NCBI RefSeq assembly: GCF_003369445.1
Contig: NZ_QRCU01000039.1
Location: 124,001-188,000, forward strand
DNA length: 64,000 nucleotides
Direction: 5' to 3'
Source of the DNA: Arthrobacter silvisoli
Lineage (GTDB): Bacteria > Actinomycetota > Actinomycetes > Actinomycetales > Micrococcaceae
Positions 58,771-64,000 of this stretch are shown one piece after another. Position 1 is the first letter of the stretch. Every line of letters starts with the position of its first letter. The position numbers were made by a program, and so were the translations under genes. The notes under the pieces are model-generated. The model was not told the DNA's origin. It made no database searches and was given only the letters and a program-made list of their open reading frames with translations.

Positions 58771-60035
58771 CCACGCCCCGTACAAGCCGCCGCCAGTTCC
58801 TGCGTCTCGCGTCCGCGGGCGGGGCCGCCGTCGTGCTCTCCGCCCTGCCCGGCACCTCATGGGCGGCATCGCCGGATTCCGGCAGGCTGCGCTGCTATGT
58901 CATCGTCACTGACGGCTGCCGTCCGGAGGAGATCACGCCCGCGCTCACCCCGAACCTCGCGGCACTGCGCGACGGCGGCACCTCCTTCCCGGCGGCCCGT
59001 TCCCTGCCGGTGATGGAGACCATTCCAAACCACGTCATGATGATGACCGGGGTCCGGCCGGATCGCTCCGGTGTCCCGGCGAACTCGTTCTACGACCGCG
59101 CCGAGGGCACCGTGCGCGACATGGACCGGGCCACGGACCTGCGTTTCCCGACTCTCCTGGAGCGGCTCCAGGAGAAGGGACTCACCACGGGATCCGTGCT
59201 GAGCAAGAAGTACCTCTACGGGGTCTTCGGAGAGCGTGCCAGCTACCGCTGGGAGCCGTTCCCCCTCGTTCCGGGCACCAACCATGCACCCGACGCCGCC
59301 ACGATCGACGCCCTCATCGCGATGGTGCACGGGCCCGACCCGGACATGGTGTTCACGAACCTCGGAGACATCGACCGCGTCGGCCACCTGGACCTCACGG
59401 GCACCACACTGCGCGCCGCCCGCGACGCCGCGCTTGCCGACACCGATGTGCAGGTGGGCCGCTTCGTGGACCACCTCAAGGACACCGGCCGCTGGCAAAG
59501 CAGCGTGATCCTTGTCCTCGCCGACCACTCCATGGACTGGTCGGTCCCGACAAACGTCATCTCGGTATCGCTCGCGTTGACGGGACGCGCGGATCTGCGG
59601 TCCTCTATTACCGTCGCCCAGAACGGTGGAGCCGACCTGATCTACTGGACGGGAGACGGCGCCGCCCGTGGCACCGGGCTCTCCGAAATCCGGGCCATCC
59701 TCGCCGAACACCCCGGAGTACTGCGCATTGATGATCCCGCCGTGCTCCGCCTGGGGGCGGAAGCGGGCGACCTCGTGGTGTTCTGCCGGGCCGGATGGCG
59801 CTTCTCTGACCCGTACATCGTCTCCAACCCGATTCCCGGGAACCACGGCCACCCCGCCACCGAACCCATCCCGTTCTTCGTCGCCGGCGGAAGCTCCCGG
59901 GTGTTACGTGGCCGGGTCTCGTCCGAGCAGGCACGCACCCTCGACGTCGCCCCGACTATCGGGGCCCTGTATGGACTCCACGCACCAGCCGGCGGCTATG
60001 ACGGGACCGCAAGGACCACTGCGTTCGAGTACTGA
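58767..60035 (+). CDS. Alkaline phosphatase superfamily phosphodiesterase, Tat-exported
   Basis: A 422-residue secreted enzyme of the nucleotide pyrophosphatase/phosphodiesterase group. The Tat signal is TSRRQFLRLASAGGAAVVLSA. Metal and nucleophile residues are in CYVIVTDGCRPEEITP (Asp), ETIPNHVMMMTGVRPDRSG (Thr), NLGDIDRVGHLDL (Asp and His), LADHSMDW (Asp-His) and NPIPGNHGHP (His), a full set for a two-zinc site. The start codon lies in the stop of the PhoD-like gene, so the two exported enzymes are translated together and may act one after the other on the same phosphorus source. Confidence 0.85.
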   Translation: MTTPRTSRRQFLRLASAGGAAVVLSALPGTSWAASPDSGRLRCYVIVTDGCRPEEITPALTPNLAALRDGGTSFPAARSLPVMETIPNHVMMMTGVRPDRSGVPANSFYDRAEGTVRDMDRATDLRFPTLLERLQEKGLTTGSVLSKKYLYGVFGERASYRWEPFPLVPGTNHAPDAATIDALIAMVHGPDPDMVFTNLGDIDRVGHLDLTGTTLRAARDAALADTDVQVGRFVDHLKDTGRWQSSVILVLADHSMDWSVPTNVISVSLALTGRADLRSSITVAQNGGADLIYWTGDGAARGTGLSEIRAILAEHPGVLRIDDPAVLRLGAEAGDLVVFCRAGWRFSDPYIVSNPIPGNHGHPATEPIPFFVAGGSSRVLRGRVSSEQARTLDVAPTIGALYGLHAPAGGYDGTARTTAFEY

Positions 60036-60059
60036 AGGCAGGGGTGCTGTAACGGGCTG

Positions 60060-61415
60060 TCAGGAGAACTCTTCCAACGCCTCCGTCAGCAGGCGGCCCG
60101 GCTCGCCGAGCCGACGGTGCACACCGCGGGAAGCGATCAGCTCGCCGGCGACGACGACGTCGGTGACGTCGCTTGCGGTTGCGCTGAAGGCCATCTGAAG
60201 CGGACGGGATCCCGCGGTACGGGTCGAGGCCGGATCGATGACCATGAAGTCGCAGACTGCGCCGACATGGAGCGCCGACGGGGCAACCGGGGTCGCCATG
60301 GACCGTGCGGCCCCCACCGTTGCCGCCCGCAGCAGTTCCTGCGGGGAAAACCTGCCGCGCTGGCCGGTGCCAAGGCGTTCCCCGTGCTCGAGGGCGCGCA
60401 TTTCAGTCCAGGGATCGATCACCGCGTGCTGGTCCGTGCCGAGCGCGATGGCCGCCCCGGCGTCGGAAAGCTCCCGTGCGGGGCCGATCCCGTCTGCGAG
60501 GTCGGCTTCGGTGCTCGGGCACATCACCACGGTCGCGCCGGCGCTTCCGAGCAGGGCAATGTCTTCCGGTGTCAGGTGCGTGGCATGGACGGCGGAGAGC
60601 TGCCCGGACAGCAGGCCGTGGCGCTCCAGGAGACCGGCCGGCGTGGTGCCGTAGGCCTCCAGGCAGGCTTCGTTCTCGGCGGGCTGCTCGCTCAGGTGGA
60701 TGTGGAGGGGGATGTCGGCAGGCAGCTGCCTTGCCACCGTCTTGAGGTCCTCTTCGGGCACGGCCCGGACGGAGTGCAATGCCGCGCCCACACTGATCAG
60801 CTCCGGCGGGAAGTTCTTTGCGATCTCGGTCCGAAGCGAGGAAAGGCGGTCCAGCCAGGCTTGGACGCCGGTGTCCCCGAACCGTGCCTGTTCGGGGCTG
60901 AGCGGCGTGCCGATGCCGCCGGCCAGGTAGAGCGTGTCCAGGAGGGTGAGGCGGATGCCCGCGGACATTGCCGCCCTGGCCAGGGCCAACTCCATGGCAT
61001 GGGGCTGGTCATAGGGCGCCCCGTCCTGCTGGTGATGGACATAGTGGAACTCGGCCACGCTGCTGAAGCCGGAGACCACCATTTCGGCGAACACAGCGGT
61101 GGCCAGCTTCTCGTATTTCCCGGGAGTCAATTCGGCGGCGCTCCGGTACATCTGCTCCCGCCACACCCAGAAGTCCCCACGCCCGTCATGGGTGCGTCCG
61201 CGCAGGATCCTGTGGAAAGCGTGGGAGTGGGCGTTGGCCGCCGCGGGGAAGGCGATGCCGTGCAGTTCCGTGTCGCCGGTTTGGGGGCGGGTTCCGGTCG
61301 TGATCGCGGAGATGCGGCCGCCCTGTGTTTCCAGACGCACGCCGCTGGCGACCTCCGGAACTCCCGTGCCGCCGTCGGCGTCGATGAGCGCCGTCTCGCA
61401 CCAGTACCCGCTCAC
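60060..61415 (-). CDS. hutF: Formimidoylglutamate deiminase
   Basis: A 451-residue amidohydrolase-superfamily enzyme that would turn N-formimino-L-glutamate into N-formyl-L-glutamate and ammonia in histidine breakdown. Metal ligands are in FPAAANAHSHAFHRILRG (HxH), PLHIHLSEQPAENEAC (His), SAVHATHLTP (His) and ALGTDQHAVIDPWTEMRALEHGERL (Asp). DFWVWREQMYR and FHYVHHQQDG are HutF-specific segments (FWSWR-MYR, FHYVHH). The GTG at 61415 overlaps the stop of the upstream amidohydrolase gene by four bases. The rest of the hut genes are not in the window. Confidence 0.93.
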   Translation of the reverse strand: MSGYWCETALIDADGGTGVPEVASGVRLETQGGRISAITTGTRPQTGDTELHGIAFPAAANAHSHAFHRILRGRTHDGRGDFWVWREQMYRSAAELTPGKYEKLATAVFAEMVVSGFSSVAEFHYVHHQQDGAPYDQPHAMELALARAAMSAGIRLTLLDTLYLAGGIGTPLSPEQARFGDTGVQAWLDRLSSLRTEIAKNFPPELISVGAALHSVRAVPEEDLKTVARQLPADIPLHIHLSEQPAENEACLEAYGTTPAGLLERHGLLSGQLSAVHATHLTPEDIALLGSAGATVVMCPSTEADLADGIGPARELSDAGAAIALGTDQHAVIDPWTEMRALEHGERLGTGQRGRFSPQELLRAATVGAARSMATPVAPSALHVGAVCDFMVIDPASTRTAGSRPLQMAFSATASDVTDVVVAGELIASRGVHRRLGEPGRLLTEALEEFS

Positions 61416-62611
61416 AGGAGTCCCTCCAGGACATCCGCGAGGGCAACCGCGCCGGTGGCTGCGTCCTCGTCGGCCACGTACTCCTCGGGCGAATGCGAGA
61501 TTCCGCTGGGATTGCGCACGAAGAGCATCGCCGAGGGAACGGATCCGGCGAGCACGCCCGCGTCGTGGCCCGCGCCGGTTGCGAGGACGGGAGCGTCCGG
61601 CAGGAGCGCGCCGATGCGCCGGCTCAGGCCGGCATCGAAGTAGACCGTGTCGCTGTAGGACTCCTCGGTGAGGGTCACGGTGCATCCTTCGGCCGCTGCG
61701 GCTTCCTTGGCCGAGCGGTAAATCGCCTCGATGAGTTGCGCGGTTACGGCGTCGTCGGGATGGCGGGCGTCGAGCCAGAGGTCCACGCGGGACGCAATGA
61801 CGTTGGTGCCGCCCGGAACGGGCGTCAAGCGGCCGACGGTGGCCCTGGCGTCGGGCTGTTTGGCTGCGGTATCGCGGACGGCGAGGACGATCTGGGCGGC
61901 CGCGACCATGGGATCTGCACGGTCGGCCATGAGCGTGGTGCCGGCGTGGTTGCCCTGGCCGTTGACGCTCAGCTTCCAGCGGCCGTGGCCCAGGATGGAG
62001 CTCCCGACGGCGATGGCGGGCCCGCCGTTGCCCAGGCCCTTGCCCTGCTCCACATGCAATTCAACGAAGTCGCCGATCCTGGCCAGGGCTTCCGGGTCCG
62101 GGCCGACGTGCCGGGGGTCCAGCCCGTTGCTTCGTGCGACGTCGGCGAAGGTGTTGCCGTCGGCGTCGCGCAGGTTCAGGGCTTTTTCGACGCCGATGGC
62201 GCCGGTGAGGAGCCGCGATCCCAGGCAGGCCACGCCGAAGCGGGACCCCTCTTCCTCCGGGAAGACCGTGATGGCGAGCGGGCGCGGCGGCTGGACACCG
62301 CGCGCCTTAAGGATGTCGACGGCGGCGAGGGCCGATGCGACACCGAGCGGTCCGTCAAAAGCGCCTCCGCCCGGAACTGAATCGAGGTGGCTGCCGGTGA
62401 CGAGGGCACCGTCCTGAGGCTTTCCCCACCACGCCCAGATGATGCCGTTGCGGTCGGTCTCGACGTCGAGGCCGCGCTGCTGGGCTTGTTCGATGAACCA
62501 CTGCCTGAGGTCGAGTTCCGGCGTCGAATAGACGGCCCTGGAGTATCCTCCGCGTACCGCATCGCGGCCCACGCCCTTGATCGAGTCAAGGAGTTGATTG
62601 ACGGTTTCCAC
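61412..62611 (-). CDS. M20 family amidohydrolase (allantoate amidohydrolase / N-carbamoylase type)
   Basis: A 399-residue metal-dependent hydrolase of the AllC/HyuC group. Metal ligands appear in VTGSHLDSVPGGGAFDGPLGV (His and Asp), FPEEEGSRFGVACLGSR (Glu-Glu), FVELHVEQGKGL (His) and ISHSPEEYVADED (His). GRWKLSVNGQGNHAGTTLMADRADP is the dimer domain signature. GGAGGAAC before the GTG at 62611 sets the start. Coupled to hutF and divergent from an IclR regulator, it probably acts in histidine breakdown. It may stand in for N-formylglutamate amidohydrolase (HutG) by removing the formyl group, as its relatives remove carbamoyl groups. Confidence 0.87.
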   Translation of the reverse strand: METVNQLLDSIKGVGRDAVRGGYSRAVYSTPELDLRQWFIEQAQQRGLDVETDRNGIIWAWWGKPQDGALVTGSHLDSVPGGGAFDGPLGVASALAAVDILKARGVQPPRPLAITVFPEEEGSRFGVACLGSRLLTGAIGVEKALNLRDADGNTFADVARSNGLDPRHVGPDPEALARIGDFVELHVEQGKGLGNGGPAIAVGSSILGHGRWKLSVNGQGNHAGTTLMADRADPMVAAAQIVLAVRDTAAKQPDARATVGRLTPVPGGTNVIASRVDLWLDARHPDDAVTAQLIEAIYRSAKEAAAAEGCTVTLTEESYSDTVYFDAGLSRRIGALLPDAPVLATGAGHDAGVLAGSVPSAMLFVRNPSGISHSPEEYVADEDAATGAVALADVLEGLL

Positions 62612-62653
62612 GTTGTTCCTCCGATGGTGAAGACTGCCACCAAGTAAAAACCA

Positions 62654-62672
62654 CTTGCCACCACATGACAAG
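62654..62672. promoter_or_regulatory. Palindromic site between the hut operon and the IclR gene
   Basis: CTTGCCACCACATGACAAG is an imperfect palindrome (CTTG...CAAG) about 45 bases before the M20 amidohydrolase start. Related CTTGCCA/TGGCAAG words recur near 62782 and 62814, closer to the IclR gene. They are candidate sites for the IclR protein. Confidence 0.45.
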
Positions 62673-62822
62673 GGCTTGAGGGCAAAACCGCCACAATTAA
62701 CAGCGCTGAAACACTGCCGACACCCCGCGGTCACGTAAGCGGTCTCGGATCCCGGAATCTCAGGAAATAAAGCGAAACCTCTTGCCATGCCGTGAAAAGT
62801 GCTTTTTACTGAATGGCAAGAC

Positions 62823-63545
62823 ATGGTGATCCGGACCACTCGAAAGAAGGTCAGGCAGTTGGCAGCAGATTCCTCCACCCGGACGGTCGAAAGGGCGCTG
62901 GCCCTCCTCAGTGCAGTCTGCACGGATGGGTCCATCAGCCTGAGTGACGCCGCACGCGTCGTTGATTTGTCGGCCAGCACCGCCCTCCGCCTCCTCCGCA
63001 CGTTGGAAGGCAGCGGCTTTGTGACCCGGGATCCGGGAGGCAACTTCCGTCCCGGGGCCAGCATCATCCAGCTGGGTGCCCTGGCGTTGGGGCAGGAATC
63101 CCTCGTCTCCCTCTGCACGCCGCACATGAAGCAGCTTGTGGCCGAAACGGGCGAGTCCTGCTACTTGAGCATTCCCGGTCCTGGGGAGACCGGAATCTAC
63201 ATCGCCATCGTCGAAGGTACCCGTTCCGTCCGGCACACAAGCTGGGTCGGCAGGAGCATCCCGTTGGAAGGATCCGCTGCCGGCAAGATCCTCACCGGCG
63301 GGCAGAACGGCCGCGGCTACGCCATCGTGCGCAGCGGCGTGGAAGACGACATCACGGCGGTCGCTGCACCCATCGTGATCGGCGGCCGGACCGTGGCAGC
63401 CCTCAGCATCGTGGTGCCCAGCTACCGCCTGGATGAAGCGAAGGCCCACACATTTGGCGAGGAACTGGTGAGGGTGGCAGGCAACATCCTCGAAGAACCC
63501 GCAGGAAACCATGAAGCGCCCCACGAAAGCATGGAAAAGAAATGA
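62823..63545 (+). CDS. IclR family transcriptional regulator
   Basis: A 240-residue regulator. The N-terminal winged helix is STRTVERALALLSAVCTDGSISLSDAARVVDLSASTALRLLRTLEGSGFV, and the C-terminal part is the GAF-like effector domain (SLCTPHMKQLVAETGESCYLSIPG, VRHTSWVGRSIPLEGSAAGKILTG, ITAVAAPIVIGGRTVAALSIVVPSYRL). The start is open: ATG 62823 is used, but a TTG at 62859 with AAGAAGG before it is attractive and removes only a basic leader. It is divergent from the hut genes and its stop overlaps the ATPase start (ATGA), so it probably controls both directions in response to histidine or urocanate. Confidence 0.88.
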   Translation: MVIRTTRKKVRQLAADSSTRTVERALALLSAVCTDGSISLSDAARVVDLSASTALRLLRTLEGSGFVTRDPGGNFRPGASIIQLGALALGQESLVSLCTPHMKQLVAETGESCYLSIPGPGETGIYIAIVEGTRSVRHTSWVGRSIPLEGSAAGKILTGGQNGRGYAIVRSGVEDDITAVAAPIVIGGRTVAALSIVVPSYRLDEAKAHTFGEELVRVAGNILEEPAGNHEAPHESMEKK

Positions 63546-64000
63546 TCAAGTTTGAAAATGTCACCAAGGCGTACCCGGATGGGACGGTCGCCGTCGACGG
63601 CCTGAACCTCGAAGCCCCTACCGGCAAGCTGACCATCCTGGTCGGTCCCTCGGGCTGCGGAAAGACCACCTCGTTGAGGATGATCAACCGCCTCATCGAG
63701 CCCACCAGCGGGACCATCTATCTCGATGACCAGCCCACCTCCGGCATGGATGCAGCGTTGCTCCGGCGCAGGATCGGTTACGTCATCCAGCACGCCGGCC
63801 TTTTCCCGCACCGCACGATCGTGGACAACGTGGCCACCATGCCTATCCTGCTGGGCGAGAGCCGGCAGAAGGCCCGCACCAAAGCCCTCGAGCTGATTGA
63901 GCGCGTCGGCCTGCCGGCCAGCTTCGCCAAGCGCTACCCGTGGCAGCTCTCCGGCGGCCAGCAGCAGCGCGTCGGTGTTGCCCGTGCCCTGGCTTCGGAC
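63542..64000 (+). CDS. Quaternary-amine/osmoprotectant-type ABC ATPase, cut by the right edge
   Basis: The first 153 residues of an ATPase like OpuCA/ProV. MIKFENVTKAYPDGTVAVDGLNLEA opens it. Walker A is GPSGCGKTTSLRMINRLIEPTSG, and the Q-loop RRRIGYVIQHAGLFPHRTIVDNVATMP is typical of this group (GYVIQxxGLFPHxT). [18 protein letters not shown] is the signature at the edge; Walker B and any CBS domains lie outside. It is coupled to the IclR gene. In hut loci such transporters may import histidine or urocanate; betaine or choline are alternatives. Confidence 0.92.
   Translation, partial: MIKFENVTKAYPDGTVAVDGLNLEAPTGKLTILVGPSGCGKTTSLRMINRLIEPTSGTIYLDDQPTSGMDAALLRRRIGYVIQHAGLFPHRTIVDNVATMPILLGESRQKARTKALELIERVGLPASFAKRYPWQLSGGQQQRVGVARALASD

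Overview
The window is high-GC, densely coded DNA that reads as the chromosome of a soil actinomycete of the Micrococcales, most like Arthrobacter/Pseudarthrobacter. The grounds are many GTG starts, many 4-base ATGA/GTGA overlaps, a DevS/DosS-type kinase, a levan fructotransferase-like GH32 enzyme and a hut operon with HutF. This is judged by eye; no database search was run. I saw no rRNA, tRNA, CRISPR array, transposase or integrase.

Layout. 1-4.8 kb: a gene cut by the left edge, a membrane protein, a GerMN-type lipoprotein, an FMN reductase/TetR pair and a Gfo/Idh/MocA oxidoreductase. 4.8-7.0 kb: a secreted Ala/Pro-rich protein behind a structured leader, an ECF sigma factor and a translationally coupled membrane protein. 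A second copy of the leader (about 7026-7113) has no gene behind it. 7.1-14.9 kb: an island-like cluster with a 4'-phosphopantetheinyl transferase, a stand-alone adenylation enzyme, a stand-alone carrier protein, an ectoine-synthase-like cupin, an acyl-CoA-dehydrogenase-like flavoprotein, a transglutaminase-like protein, an Asp/Glu racemase/arylmalonate decarboxylase-like protein, a MarR regulator, a DsbA/FrnE-like protein, a nucleoside-deaminase-like enzyme and two SMR exporters. Four TGCATG-type repeats sit at its promoters. This is my best candidate for an undescribed biosynthetic system.

15-23.6 kb: alanine dehydrogenase, a YegP-type protein, a GAF-GAF histidine kinase facing a response regulator whose receiver has lost its acidic residues, DctA with a PucR/CdaR-type regulator, a small membrane protein and an orphan helix-turn-helix protein. 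23.8-38.2 kb: a levan/fructan locus with an autoregulated LacI regulator, a family-5 binding protein, two permeases and two ATPases of the Opp/Dpp type, a cytosolic GH32, a 1243-residue secreted GH32 with four lectin-like repeats, and a Tat-exported GH32 of the levan fructotransferase type. The secreted enzymes would cut levan outside, the ABC system would import the products, and the cytosolic GH32 would finish them.

38.2-45.5 kb: a seven-gene reverse-strand operon with an argininosuccinate-lyase-family enzyme, a polar amino acid ABC transporter, two cytosolic NodB-fold hydrolases and an MmgE/PrpD protein, facing a GntR regulator. Lyase plus MmgE/PrpD recalls iminodisuccinate/EDDS breakdown. 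46.4-56.8 kb: an unknown protein, a MoaF-like protein, two SDRs, three MFS transporters, a CycA-like permease and a MarR regulator. 57-60 kb: two Tat-exported phosphatase/phosphodiesterase genes. 60-64 kb: the end of a histidine-utilisation operon (HutF and an M20 amidohydrolase), an IclR regulator and a quaternary-amine-type ABC ATPase cut by the right edge.
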